64,000 nucleotides of DNA from Onthophagus taurus (GCF_036711975.1 NC_091976.1:27714001-27778000); one strand, 5' to 3'. Positions 54,401 to 62,754 are shown, numbered from the stretch's first letter. Notes: generated by a model not told the origin, from the sequence alone. Numbers and translations: made by a program.

Positions 54401-57400
54401 ATAAAACAATGCATATGAAAGAAATAATATTTCGTTCTCGTAATTCTTTTCAACATGTTTTCATATGGTATTTAGTGCGATTCAGTGCGAGTTGCAGCTT
54501 TTGCGTTTTTAAAGATGTTAGAACCTCGGCTTTGAGATAACTCTACAGGATTAAATTCTTAATAATAAGCAAGCCTCAATGATCTGTGTTTGCGGTACTA
54601 TGCACCAAACTGTCACATGATGTACAAATTTTTGCCAGATCTTTTTTGGGTAATTTTTACTCCAATATCGTAGGTTCTGCTTGTCAACATAGTTAGAAAT
54701 ATGAAAATGATATCCCACATTTTAATCTTTCTAGCTATGTTGACACGCAACTGGTAGACCGAAATCTGCAACAACCGAAGAACTCCAGAAAAAACCGAAG
54801 AAGTGTTACTGTCTTTTAATGAAGAAACTTCAAGTTCCTTATTAAAAGCGTCTCAGGTACATGAAATTGGTAAAAGTTCAGTCCATAGAATTTTGAAAAG
54901 AAATAACTATTTCCGCTGTAAGTTTCACCAAGTTCAGGAATTGAACGAAGATGACTTCGAAAGAAGGTTGGAATTCTGTGAAGTAGTATGTGAAAAATGT
55001 GATGTTGACAGAAATTTCTTTTGAATATTGTTTTCTTTGATGAGGTTACTTTCTACTTGAATGGTAAGGTTAATAGGCACAATTGTCGTTATTGGAGTGA
55101 CAAAAATCCACGTCTAATAAGAGAAGATCATACTCAGAGACCGCAGAAAATTAATGTATGGGCTAGCATTATGGGAGAGAACGTAAGTGGTCCATTTTGT
55201 ATTAATGGAAATTTGCATGGAGACAGATATCTGCAACCGTTAGAAAATGAAGTGATTCCAAGGGTTTCTGAAAAGTACAGTGTATGCAACAAAACCAGAA
55301 TCAATAAATAATTTGGAAAATTACATACTAAATAACCACCAATATCACTACTTAGGGATATGCTTCTGATGGTTCAAAATTTCATTTATGAGCGTTTTGG
55401 TGATTACGAGACCGAAGAAGGTCGATAATTTGAACATTTGTTATAAAAATTGTAATAAACGTGCAAAAAAACATGAAAACATTTTATTTCCCCATTTGGT
55501 AGTCAACCCCTCATAATTCTTGAAAGAATTAAGATATCGGATTTTGGCTTATGGGATTGTATTTCTTTTTTCATTACAATTAAAATAATGTAAAACTCGA
55601 TAGGGGTTGCTATTTAAAAATGTACGGGTGGTCATCCTCTAAAAAAACTCCAATTTTCATGGAAGTTCTAAACTATCTAATAATGTAGTTTTTATGACTC
55701 TTTAGTGATCGCCAAATTTCCGTTCAAAACTTATAGCTCCGTCCCGAGAGTTTTAGGAAGCCCTGTATTTTAAAACTAAACTCAGAGATTTAAATATTTA
55801 AGCAGTTGCAATTTCAGACACCTGTAAGGTAGTTCCTCTCTTCAATAAACGCCGCGCCGTGCAAATGAAAACATAAATTGTGTAAAATGAGGTTGCTGTG
55901 AAAAGATGTAAGTTGAAAAATGTTGAGATAAATTGCGCAGATTGCTTTAAATCCCAAGTATCATTAAGTTATCATTAAGTTGCGTCCAAATTGCTGCAAG
56001 TGAAATCAAAAGTTCTGAATAACTCTTTTCAACAATTTTTCATGTGGGTTTCAGTGCGGGTTTCTGCCTTTGCGTTTTTGAAGATGTTAGAACCTCGGCT
56101 TTGAGATAACTTTACAGAAAAACACCACAAGGATTAAATCCAGCAACGGAATATCGCCTCTAAGGGATTCTCTTGAATGTGTTCAAGGATTAGTCTGTCA
56201 AAATCTGCGTTGTTGCACAAATGATGTTCTGAGGCAATAAAATTCTTCTTAATAATAAGCAAGGATCAACGATTTGTGTTTGCGGTGCTATGCACCAAAC
56301 TGTCACATGATGCACAAATTTTTGCCAGATCTTTCAATAGCTAGAAAGTTGAAAATGTGGGATATCAAGTGTTCAAAAAATGTTTCTTTTTGGGTTGTTT
56401 CCATTCCAATACAGCCAGTTCTGCTTATTAACATAGCTAGAAAGATATTCATCTTTGTGTTTTATCATTGAAGTAAACAGTGGCGTCCGGAGAAATGGTT
56501 CAATAATCTGAACTATTTCTGAACAAGTATTGTCATATACAGATGAAAGCAAAGGTATTGATAATTACGATTACAGAACCGAATGTTTACGAGGGGAGCG
56601 TTGGGATGCTTGCAAAACTGAAAGCCTGACTGTTTTAAAGTTGCAAAAGCATGCTCTACGGCCAGACTATATTTACGATTGATATCGCTTTGCGAAAAGA
56701 TTGCCTAATTTGATACGTCTGCTGGATACATGCTGGATACTGCTACCTTTGTACGCAATCGCGCCATTTTAGTAAAAGTCAGTTTTACAGTTTGTGTCAG
56801 GGCACATGCAGACTTATTTTGATACAAACAACCTGAAACTATCCTAAAACAAGATTTGTTAGTAATAAACACAAATGAGAGGTGTGCTATCAGATTGAAG
56901 AATTAGTGAATTTTGATAGCTCCTTGTATGCAACAAACTGGGTGTCACTGAGTGAGTTATCTTTATTTTAAACTTTTTTAATATTATTTATTTATTTATT
57001 CATCCAAAATAAACAGGGTTTCCCCTAATTACAGATTTCGGAATTACCTATACTAAATTAATACATAATAATTAAAAAAAATTGAATTAAATATTAAACT
57101 AAATTAAATATTAAAATGAGCCGTACTCGATTTGTAAGCAAGCAATAAAAAAGCAAAAAAAGTAAAAACAAATCCTAAGAGTCGACGTGCTGCGGAAGTT
57201 ATGGTTTTCACGTGATCGGCAAAGCATAAATTGTTGGTAAAAACAATACTTAGGTCCCTTTTTCTGACAACTGATTTCAAATTTATATTATTTATTCTGT
57301 ACACAAATTCTATCGGCTTCCTCCCCAAAAAAATATGTCATTGATTCAGATTTGGCCACGTTAAAGTGAAGCTTGTTCAGCCAACACCAATTACACACAT

Positions 57401-59098
57401 TATTCAGATCAGACTGTAAGGACTGGCAGTCACTTATATCACGAACAGATGTGAATATTTTCAGATCGTCCGCAAAGAGTAAGCATCTAGATGGATTAAT
57501 TAGCAAAGGTAAATCATTTATGAATAATAAAGGTCTCACATTGCTCTTCCCTGCGGAACCCCTGAATCTATCCCCAACACATCTGAGAGTGTCTTTTTAT
57601 ATGTGACATAGTAATTCCTATTGGATAAGTACGATACAAAGAAATTAAGAGTTGGATAAGAGAAACCATAAAGCGCGTTTGCGTAGAAGGGTATCGTGAT
57701 CGACCTTATCAAACGCCTTTGCAAAAGCAGTATATATAACGTCAACTTGACTTTTTGAACATTAATTGAAAGAAAGATACAAGTATAGATTGGTGTCAAG
57801 GCAAAAGGAGCTTTAATCAATTAATAAGAGCTTTTATCAGATTACGAATCACGAATCGAAGCAATAAGTAAATATTTGATATAGAGAAATTTGTTTAAAT
57901 ATGTTTTGATACCAAATCAATATTTTAAGAATAATTTACTTTTACGTTTACAAACAGTTAAACAGTGAGAGTTTGTGTAATTTGCAAGGGATGAGGTTCA
58001 GTTACACGTAATTCGATTAACGTTAACTAGGTGGCAGAGGGCGTCGCCTTCGGCATTGGGATTGGTTTGGAGATCCAAAAACTTTTCCTCTACTGCTAGT
58101 AAACTATCGCCGGATAGCTTCGCCCCCCGGATTACGTCCCGTTTCGGAGGGGGCCCTCTCTCAAAGCTTTGTAACGGGGTCCGAAAATCGCCGGCGGCGG
58201 CTTCGGCGCGCGCGTTTGTTACTATGTATCAGAGAGGCGGGCGTCTGTTCGTGACACTTTCGTTTTAAAAACGCGCCGCCGGAGGGCGGAGGCCGTAATT
58301 GAAAATTTCAGCCGAACTCGCTAATGAAATTATTACACTTTAATTAAAATTTCGTCCGATTCGTTTGGCCTTTGTGATGCGTTTCCGGGGCGGGACCCCC
58401 CTTTTTCCCGTTGCCACGCCGCCCCAACGTGAACGTTGTTATTATTACACTGTTTCTGCGCGCTCCGACGATTATTTTGTTTTTTTTTTTCGTTTATTTT
58501 TATTTTGACCGCCCCCGTTTTGCCTTCTTTGGCTCTGCGCGCACTTTGACCGGTTATTACTGCGTCGTTTGCTTTTTTCCGAGTGCGCCAAAAGGGATAA
58601 ATTCACGGAGCCGTGAGCAGGAACGCGACTGGAAAATCGGAAAAAATATCGCACCGTCCGACGATGTCGGATGATGTCGGATGCTCCAGCTCGTTCGTTC
58701 TATCCCTTGTTTGTTTGTAAACTCTACTGTTCTTTTTACACCTCCCCCAACAATCGTCGATTACCCGTGTAAAAATCCAATTGAACCATTTCCCAATTCT
58801 TTGTTTAACTCCCATTCACACCCAAGACGATTTAATTCATATTTACGAGTTAAAAAAACTTACCTTTTTTAGAATGAATATCATCAGGTAATATCGTTGG
58901 CGGTGGGCTTAAAGGTTGCAAAGGAAATGGATTACTTCCAGTTGAATACCAAGGTGACGGCCTCCAAGAATTTTGATTCCCGTTGAGTAATCTCAATTTA
59001 TCATAAACACTATCGTTCGCCGAAGAAACCTGGGAACTTTGCGTTTGCTGTTCCTTCTGAGCAGCCAAGTTCCTCAAAACCCTGTTAATGGACGATAC
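30356..59098 (-). CDS. ey: Pax6 / eyeless-type transcription factor, 3' part
   Basis: Four coding exons on the minus strand, in phase: 59098-58864, 31244-30812, 30746-30493 and 30441-30356, giving 335 residues. The order is the end of the paired domain and linker, homeodomain, Ser/Pro-rich transactivation region and a conserved C-terminus. The linker LAAQKEQQ, the junction DDIHSKKDLDG and [19 protein letters not shown] fit eyeless better than twin of eyeless from memory; CLQQRDS and the conserved end are more toy- or vertebrate-like, so paralogue identity is probable rather than certain. The protein is a nuclear DNA-binding regulator of eye and brain development. The 5' exons with most of the paired domain lie beyond 64000. 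The 27.6-kb intron holds a nested gene and many repeats. Confidence 0.9.
30493..30746 (-). CDS. ey: Pax6 transactivation-domain exon
   Basis: Ser-, Pro-, Met- and Tyr-rich sequence starting [15 protein letters not shown] and ending NTNGSSSTG. It contains CLQQRDS. No folded domain is apparent. The phase is 2 in and 1 out, matching its neighbours. Confidence 0.88.
30812..31244 (-). CDS. ey: Pax6 homeodomain exon
   Basis: It begins with an acidic linker ([17 protein letters not shown]), then a complete paired-class homeodomain, [20 protein letters not shown] through [18 protein letters not shown]. The residue at homeodomain position 50 is serine (WFSNRR), typical of Pax proteins. It ends in the Ser/Pro-rich stretch MSISDSY. 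Confidence 0.96.
31270..32290. promoter_or_regulatory. GC-rich island next to the homeodomain exon
   Basis: Two GC-rich stretches, about 31330-31520 and 31770-32230, stand out from the AT-rich surroundings. They contain short open frames on the minus strand but no recognisable protein. Candidate conserved regulatory DNA of the Pax6 intron, unproven. Confidence 0.35.
32755..33070. repeat. Left copy of a ~270-300 bp direct repeat
   Basis: Matches 36490-36760 (shared AACTCCTAAACTTTGTTTTA and AAAACATAAGCTGGGGTTTT). The pair encloses a satellite B element and Penelope-like coding relics. It may be the pseudo-LTR arrangement known for Penelope-like elements. Confidence 0.65.
33103..35706. mobile_element. 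TIR element carrying satellite B
   Basis: The left terminus is TACAGGGTGATTCACATAAG. About 33120-33430 is repeated in inverted orientation at about 35240-35705, for example AAATTTGGTATACCTTATGA against its diverged complement near 35545. The outermost ~35 bases of the right end are missing, where Penelope-like sequence abuts. No transposase is visible. Confidence 0.75.
33470..35190. repeat. Satellite B: ~172-bp tandem array, about 10 copies
   Basis: The unit contains TTGTTTATTATGAACTAAAA, GATTTTCTAGTGATAAAGA and ATTAAAGGTGATGGAGAAAA. TTTATTATGAAC recurs about every 172 bases from 33481 to about 35040 (the last copy reads TTTATTGTCAAC). The central copies are almost identical, implying recent amplification. 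Confidence 0.95.
35700..36400 (+). mobile_element. Penelope-like element N-terminal coding relic
   Basis: Two open frames, 35696-35914 and 35982-36398, repeat the same coiled-coil block ([20 protein letters not shown] and [20 protein letters not shown]). The second continues into [20 protein letters not shown], a motif I associate with the N-terminal part of Penelope-like polyproteins. The internal duplication of the coiled coil is unusual. Confidence 0.5.
36490..36760. repeat. Right copy of the ~270-300 bp direct repeat
   Basis: Pairs with 32755-33070 in the same orientation, with small indels (GTAACGCAACCTCAATCTCT against GTAACGCAACCTTAATCTCT). Confidence 0.65.
36761..38489. other. AT-rich intronic spacer
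   Basis: No gene is supported. Near 38260, CAGTAAAACCTCGATTTAAC, followed by CGTTATAGCC..CCGTTATACG, resembles a pogo/Tigger-type transposon end. Confidence 0.4.
38490..38885. repeat. Satellite C, small cluster of three palindromes
   Basis: Three units, each a long imperfect palindrome: an arm rich in CTAGAACTAACACTAG leads to ATTCGGGTTTAGCCGTCTTG, then the complement back. The central hairpin is GCCGTCT-TGAG-AGACGTGCGGC. Confidence 0.9.
39290..39770. promoter_or_regulatory. GC-rich island with a paired-type homeodomain site
   Basis: Unlike its AT-rich flanks, this stretch is CpG-rich and not repeated elsewhere in the window. It contains TAATCGCAATTA at 39677-39688, two TAAT half-sites in inverted orientation four bases apart (a P4-type paired-class homeodomain site). 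Candidate Pax6 intronic enhancer; inference only. Confidence 0.35.
39850..42500. mobile_element. Nested repeat and TIR element
   Basis: A ~250-bp segment at about 39890-40140 recurs at about 40695-40930. A ~130-bp segment at 40189-40310 recurs at 42357-42480. Between them, 40945 (TACAGGATGTCCAG) to 42357 holds inverted repeats: CTCGACAACGGTAAGGCCTA against its diverged complement at about 42320-42355, and CGCATCTCGATATC near 41355 against 42290-42305. A minus frame at 42198-41956 starts [15 protein letters not shown], weakly like mariner-type transposase N-termini. Confidence 0.55.
42715..43270. promoter_or_regulatory. GC-rich island in the Pax6 intron
   Basis: CpG-rich, non-repeated sequence with short GC-biased open frames on both strands but no recognisable protein. 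It lies 600 bases upstream of the nested secreted-protein gene, and could serve that gene or Pax6. Confidence 0.3.
43835..43870 (+). promoter_or_regulatory. TATA box and initiator of the nested gene
   Basis: TATATAAAG at 43835-43843 and initiator ATCAGT (A at 43868) are 33 bases apart, the canonical spacing, 25 bases before the start codon. Confidence 0.85.
43893..44631 (+). CDS. Small secreted Gln/Pro-rich protein (DUF4794-like), nested in Pax6 intron
   Basis: Three exons, 43893-43898, 43957-44310 and 44368-44631, encode 207 residues. The first exon holds only Met-Lys, a layout common in insect cuticle and secreted-protein genes. The signal peptide is about residues 1-15 ([13 protein letters not shown]), and the mature protein starts [11 protein letters not shown]. 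Two repeats of YGAP followed by a Q run and QNY are visible, then VEYGPPEPD, an Ala/Thr/Pro-rich part, and a hydrophobic Val/Ala-rich C-terminus ending SSSFVQIYQ. The composition resembles insect DUF4794 proteins, which are secreted and of unknown function, perhaps cuticle-associated; the family call is from memory. A TATA box and initiator precede it and AATAAA follows at 44674-44679. It is transcribed opposite to the host gene. Confidence 0.85.
44680..45179. other. AT-rich spacer after the nested gene
   Basis: I see no gene or clear repeat here. Confidence 0.4.
45180..45560 (+). mobile_element. Tc1-like transposase relic
   Basis: Broken plus-strand frames contain [19 protein letters not shown] and [20 protein letters not shown]. 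These correspond to the Tc1 transposase blocks around ECIVPTVKFGG and the second catalytic aspartate (FQQDNAxxHxA). Stops and frameshifts make it dead. Confidence 0.7.
45561..46504. other. Transposon-derived spacer
   Basis: No gene. GAACTAGTTTCGAGCTACAA near 45950, followed by GCTCATCCTCAG, resembles a terminal motif seen again at 63221-63250 (AACTAGTTTCGGCCCATGGC..CATCCTCAG). Confidence 0.35.
46505..48490. repeat. Satellite C main array: palindromes in a 352-bp higher-order period
   Basis: About ten palindromic units of roughly 176 bases. Two slightly different types alternate, so the sequence repeats exactly every 352 bases between 47135, 47487 and 47839. The centre of each unit is a hairpin, ATTCGGGTTTAGCCGTCTTG followed by its complement. 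Linker pieces such as AGATATCGCTCTGTTGTATA separate pairs. The 74-residue minus-strand open frames are products of the repeat. Confidence 0.95.
48513..49248. mobile_element. Nearly fully palindromic TIR element (foldback/MITE)
   Basis: Starts TACAGGGTGTCAGATAAAAG and ends in its complement CTTTT-like TTTTTATCTGACACCCTGTA. It is flanked by TA. The inverted match continues inward over most of each arm (ACTCTGTCATTTACA against TGTAAATGACAGAGT; CCATGGCACACTACAGTA against its complement), leaving a short centre near 48880. Too short to encode a transposase. Confidence 0.9.
49340..49650. promoter_or_regulatory. GC-rich island in the Pax6 intron
   Basis: CpG-rich, non-repeated sequence following the palindromic element. 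A plus open frame (49289-49744) runs through it but has no protein-like features that I recognise. Candidate regulatory DNA. Confidence 0.3.
49651..50279. other. AT-rich intronic spacer
   Basis: Nothing recognisable. Confidence 0.4.
50280..51130. promoter_or_regulatory. Largest GC-rich island in the Pax6 intron
   Basis: About 850 bases of CpG-rich sequence with many CGTCG runs, not repeated elsewhere here. TTTCACGCGGAATC at about 50749 partly matches the paired-domain core TTCACGC. It could be an enhancer or an internal promoter of Pax6. No coding sequence is recognised. Confidence 0.35.
51131..51974. other. Unidentified transposon-like sequence
   Basis: Broken frames (for example plus [20 protein letters not shown] near 51700) suggest a decayed mobile element. 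I cannot assign it. Confidence 0.3.
51985..52405 (+). mobile_element. IS630/Tc1/mariner-type transposase N-terminal relic
   Basis: The frame 52072-52386 has a helix-turn-helix stretch ([20 protein letters not shown], then [20 protein letters not shown]). Its end (52310-52405) matches a copy near 54752-54920 but with an internal deletion. The flank from 51987 (CACCAGGGTTGAGGCA) recurs at 52407. Confidence 0.6.
52407..53190. mobile_element. Second copy of the element end, split by a LINE 3' end
   Basis: 52407-52484 repeats 51987-52064, then stops. After about 670 foreign bases the match resumes at 53158 (CCAATACGAGCTTTCATTG). The insert starts with TAATAATAATAATAA and carries on the minus strand a LINE C-terminus ([16 protein letters not shown] near 52930-52880), so it is a 3' fragment of a minus-strand LINE that jumped into the older element. 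Confidence 0.7.
53218..53870 (+). mobile_element. Penelope-like element relic (RT and GIY-YIG)
   Basis: Plus-strand pieces in order: RT fragment [20 protein letters not shown] near 53395-53455, then [20 protein letters not shown] (53730-53790), the GIY-YIG endonuclease signature with IG changed to VG, then [18 protein letters not shown]. Several stops interrupt it. The RT followed by GIY-YIG order is diagnostic of Penelope-like retroelements. Confidence 0.8.
54010..54620. repeat. Left copy of a ~600-bp direct repeat
   Basis: Matches 55771-56345 in the same orientation (TTTAAATATTTAAGCAGTTG, GATGTTAGAACCTCGGCTTT, ATGCACCAAACTGTCACATG). The pair brackets a transposase relic. Confidence 0.85.
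54750..55770 (+). mobile_element. IS630/Tc1/mariner-type transposase, catalytic part
   Basis: Two frames, 54803-55024 and 55021-55311, overlap across one stop or frameshift. They contain the helix [12 protein letters not shown], then the first catalytic Asp in IVFFDEVTF, then [10 protein letters not shown] and [19 protein letters not shown], with [11 protein letters not shown]. The final catalytic residue region is lost after 55311. The end near 55770 reads AAGCCCTGTATTTT. It appears to be the missing 3' part of the element at 51985-52405. Confidence 0.75.
55771..56345. repeat. Right copy of the ~600-bp direct repeat
   Basis: Diverged copy of 54010-54620 with an extra stretch around 56117-56240 that is absent from the left copy. 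Confidence 0.8.
56346..56984. other. Intronic spacer
   Basis: AT-rich; no feature is supported beyond weak repeat fragments. Confidence 0.35.
56985..57825 (-). mobile_element. 5'-truncated Jockey-like LINE
   Basis: The 3' tail is the plus-strand TTTATTTATTTATTC at about 56986. On the minus strand, RT motifs run from DSGVPQG (near 57560) through [10 protein letters not shown] (57480-57450, catalytic FADD) to [17 protein letters not shown] and a C-terminal part at 57328-57104. Frames are broken. Confidence 0.85.
58020..58700. promoter_or_regulatory. GC-rich island with P3 homeodomain site beside the linker exon
   Basis: CpG-rich non-repeated DNA just downstream of the linker exon of Pax6. TAATGAAATTA at 58322-58332 is a perfect P3-type palindrome (TAAT, three bases, ATTA), the preferred dimer site of Pax6-type homeodomains. 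It may be an autoregulatory element; chance is possible in AT-rich DNA. Confidence 0.4.
58864..59098 (-). CDS. ey: Pax6 exon: end of paired domain and linker
   Basis: Starts in phase 0 with [18 protein letters not shown], the recognition helix end of the paired domain's second half, then [15 protein letters not shown] and a Pro-rich linker to [13 protein letters not shown]. The donor GTAAGT is strong. Its last codon completes as Asp with the homeodomain exon 27.6 kb away. Confidence 0.95.
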
Positions 59099-59149
59099 CT
59101 GCGAAAACAAGAAAAGTTTTGAAATTAGGGTTAACTTTGTCTCGACTAA

Positions 59150-59420
59150 AAGGGGAACGTCTCTAAATAGTCAAATTCCGCAGGACGGAGCTTTAAATTT
59201 AGCAATTTAAATTTCACTTTTTGGCCACGACAGATTGCTCCCCGGAGAAACCCCGAGACGAACCAACTAAACCCCCACGTGGGGCGCTCAACAAAAATTA
59301 TGCCGCGTAACGCGAGGGTCGTAGGCAGCAAACCGTAAACGCAATTCTGAAGGGGGTGCATAGATTTGCCGCCTGTTTGGGAAGAAAGACCCCGACGATC
59401 CGCAACGGCACATCCTTGAC
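59150..59420. promoter_or_regulatory. Moderately GC-rich stretch upstream of the linker exon
   Basis: Non-repeated, somewhat GC-rich DNA immediately 5' of the Pax6 linker exon on its strand. An open minus frame (59424-59146) shows no known domain. Confidence 0.25.
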
Positions 59421-59925
59421 CCAAGGCAAATATTGACGAGAAACGTTGCCTTTTACCACTCTATTTATTCTTGTCATTTTTATTACTTACAAAAGTTTGT
59501 TCAAAAAAACAATTAGAAAATTTTAAATCGATTTTATTAGAAATAGCTTTTAGTTTCATCAGCTTAGAGGTAAAGAACCAAACGACGGCTGCACGTGGTC
59601 ACCTGACACTTTTTATTAGTTCTGGGCGGTGGTCATCTGATACCATCGGTCTCTTCTACGGTTTCCGATCGGCCGACGCTTTTTATAACAGAAAATGGCG
59701 TACACGAACGATCCCTTGAAGTCATTTTGCCCTTTTCAGGATGACACGGGATACCCTTCTTCACTTCGTGGTCGCTTTTAAGGTACCACTTTGACATAAA
59801 CCGATATTCTTTTTATTATTCAAGTCGAAAAATTTCTTTTTTATATCAATCTCTTATTCTTTAGACTCTTTAGAGTGTATATGGGGTATAAGTTACAAGT
59901 ACCCACCCTTAATTTTAAACGGTTC
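59421..59925. other. Pax6 intronic spacer
   Basis: No gene is recognised; mixed composition. Confidence 0.35.
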
Positions 59926-60322
59926 TCATGTAACGTAGGTCCTTGTAATCAAAACAAGTGCCACAGGGGGAACAATCGACTTTGAAAAAATAATAAAACG
60001 ATCGAACGGTGAGAGAGCTATGTCGAAAACAATATGTTGAGGAGGTTGAGTCGTACGCCCAGCTGTTATGGTCTCGGCAATGAGAGAAGTCGAGGCCACC
60101 TTACATGGGAATCGGCGGCTTAGTGATCGGTTTTTCGTCGCGACCCAAAACCAAACCTTTCGATGAACGAATATTGAAGTGCTCCAGCTTTTAAACAGCA
60201 AAAATAATATAAAAAAAAACGCACAATACCCCCAACAGGGATAGGTCATAATAGGGCCCCGGGGTCGCCCGTCAAAGGGGTCACGCCGAGTCATACAAAT
60301 GCGACCTGCTCCATTGACTTAC

Positions 60323-60400
60323 CATCGACGTCGTCGTCGTCGTCGTAGTCGGTCGACTCGATGAATTGTTTTTTGTGTTCTGGAGAGATCTCGGGGTCAT
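60323..60400 (-). CDS. ey: Possible alternative first exon of Pax6
   Basis: On the minus strand an ATG (60400-60398), with an in-frame TAA seven codons upstream, opens 26 codons, MTPRSLQNTKNNSSSRP then seven Thr, Ser, Met, and ends at a strong donor ATG|GTAAGT. The phase is 0, exactly that needed to join the linker exon at 59098. The product would lack nearly all of the paired domain but keep the homeodomain. The start context is weak and no transcript evidence is available here; it could be chance. Confidence 0.35.
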
Positions 60401-60529
60401 TAAGAGATTGCACTCAGTTTAAACTATTAATTTCCACATAAAAAATATTTATTTTTGAAGAAAACACTCAAGCAAAAAATTAAATGATATTCCATGATCT
60501 ACAGCTTTTATGGATAAGATTTTAAATCA

Positions 60530-60990
60530 AAATGGAGAATTCAGCAAACTATTCTCTTTCTGACCACAGCTGGTTGCTTTAAATAATATTTCGTGGAAGA
60601 TTTCCTCCAAAGTTGATAATACAAGTTTCCATCGTATGATCAGAAAAAGATATCGACTTTCCAAAGTATCACAGTTTTTGAATAACTCATTCCACATCAC
60701 ATTCTCTATGATTGACAAACAGCAGGATTGTTTATAGCTAAAGTGTATCTGCTTTTTACTACGCGTATCAGAAATTTCCCTTTCTCTTTGACACCACGCA
60801 TTTTTTTAGGGATATCATCAAATTTCGTTCTAATTCTGATCATTTAAGCAAATTTGCAAAATGTAAGGACTAAGAAAGTATATCCGATAATGATAATGAT
60901 GACCAGAAAATGCTGAACATTTTTAGTCGAAAGATGCAGGAGTTACTTTAGGAGATTGCTAATAATAAAGAAATACAATTTATTCAAGAG
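60530..60990. repeat. Dispersed ~455-bp repeat, copy 1
   Basis: Nearly identical to 61405-61860 (shared AGCAAACTATTCTCTTTCTG and TTTAGGGATATCATCAAATT). Both copies keep short open frames ending RKMQELL, so this may be a fragment of a transposon protein that I do not recognise. Confidence 0.9.
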
Positions 60991-61029
60991 GTTTTTTCTG
61001 CATTTCCATGCTGAAAAATTAACTCGTTT

Positions 61030-61245
61030 CAATAACTCAACCTGAAAACAGCCCAACCCAAGTCGACCCGAAAACAACCCAACCTAACCCAAATCAACCA
61101 AAATGCTATCCAACCTAACTCCAATTTATCTCAATCCGAAAGTAACCCAATCTGAAAACAGCCCAACCTAACTCAACCCAAAAACAACCCAACCTAAGTC
61201 AATCCAAAAGCAACTCAACCTGAAAGCAACCCTACTAAGCTATGC
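61030..61245. repeat. Degenerate C/A-rich minisatellite, block 1
   Basis: Irregular repeats of about 20 bases built on CAACCCAACTCAACCCGAAA- and CCAACCTAAGTCAA-like pieces. It ends at the phrase GCAACCCTACTAAGCTATGC, which recurs after the other blocks. Confidence 0.85.
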
Positions 61246-61404
61246 TAGGGCCAGGATTTTCGGACTTCCTTACGGAAGAATCCGGATTATCTATTGAAAA
61301 TCTCCCTGGCTTCGCCCTTTAGGAACTTGGACAGCTTGAAATTTAATTTAAATGAAATTTAGGCATCGTGTAATTATTTCTCGTTGATTATCTGATATTT
61401 ACTT

Positions 61405-61860
61405 ACAGCAAACTATTCTCTTTCTGACCACAGCTGCTTGCTTTAAATAATATTTCGTGGAAGATTTCCTCCAAAGTTGATAATACAAGTTTCCATCGTA
61501 TGATCAGAAAAAGATATCAACTTTCCAAAGTATCACAGTTTTTGAATAACTCATTCCTCATCACATTCTCTATGATTGATAAACAGCAGGATTGTTTATA
61601 GCTAATGTTGTCCCGCAATGTCTTTTCTGCTTTTTACTACACGTATCAGAAATTTTCCGTTTCTCTTTGACACCACGCATTTTTTTAGGGATATCATCAA
61701 ATTTCGTTCTAATTCTGATCATTTAAGCAAATTTGCAAAACGTAAAAATAATGACCAGAAAATGCTGAAAATGTTTCGTCGAAAGATGCAGGAGCTACTT
61801 TAGGAGATTGCTAATAATAAAGAAATACAATTTATTCAAGAAGTTTTTTTACATTTCTAA
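61405..61860. repeat. Dispersed ~455-bp repeat, copy 2
   Basis: Second copy of 60530-60990 in the same orientation, with a deletion around 61740-61755. Confidence 0.9.
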
Positions 61861-62754
61861 ATTAACAAATTTTTTAGTCGTATAATCGACCATATTTTGC
61901 AATGAAATCGTAAACGATCCAGAAATTAGAACGACAATCGAAATCAGAATCGGAATCGAAATCAGAATTGAAATTTTGTTCAATAATTTTTCTCTTTGTT
62001 AACTTCGTGTAATGACTTCTCATTGATTATCTGCTCGTACTTACGTCTAGATTTTTTAATGTAACGATATTTTAGCATGTGTTAGCCAGATTATTTCAAC
62101 ACACGCAAATTTTATCTTGATAATGATTAATTTACATCTTAATGGGAAAACCTCACCATGTTTAACACTGAAAATGCAAATGTTAGTAGATTATAAATAG
62201 TTATAGCCACTTAAATGCTTTGGAGAGCGTGACTCTGTTTAGGAGTCTATTCGTAGTAATAAACACCTAAATTACCAACGATCGAAACACCTTATTGCGA
62301 CACTCATTTAGTGATTATTTGCTAATACAACACACAGACCTAAAACACATTCAAACCCTAAATTAAATAAGTTGTTAATTAGAATTGCAAATACAGATTT
62401 TTCCATAAGCATCATAAGAAGCAAATATCAAAGTGCTACTTTAGCAAAGAGCTTGAAGAAGACCATCTTTATCGATGATCTGTTGTATTTAGAAGACCGT
62501 GACATCGATGTCTAAGCAATATCTAAGCGATGTTCTTATAATCTCGCGAAAACGCAAAAAGTGCGTGGTAAGATATTTCAAAGAGCAGAGAATTTCTCCA
62601 TGTTGAAAAATCAACTCACCTCAAGATTCTGCTAAGAGGTACAATCCTTCCCTCATCAACAGAAATCTTATGAAGCAATGCGTAAAGAAATAATTAAGCA
62701 GTAAACAGTCAGTAAACATACAATAATTAGGCAGTGCCCTATTTTGCCCACACA
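61861..62754. other. Repeat-derived intronic sequence
   Basis: No gene. The stretch from 62413 (GCAAATATCAAAGTGCTACT...) has a related copy at 63811-63870, so this belongs to the same composite repeat. Confidence 0.5.
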
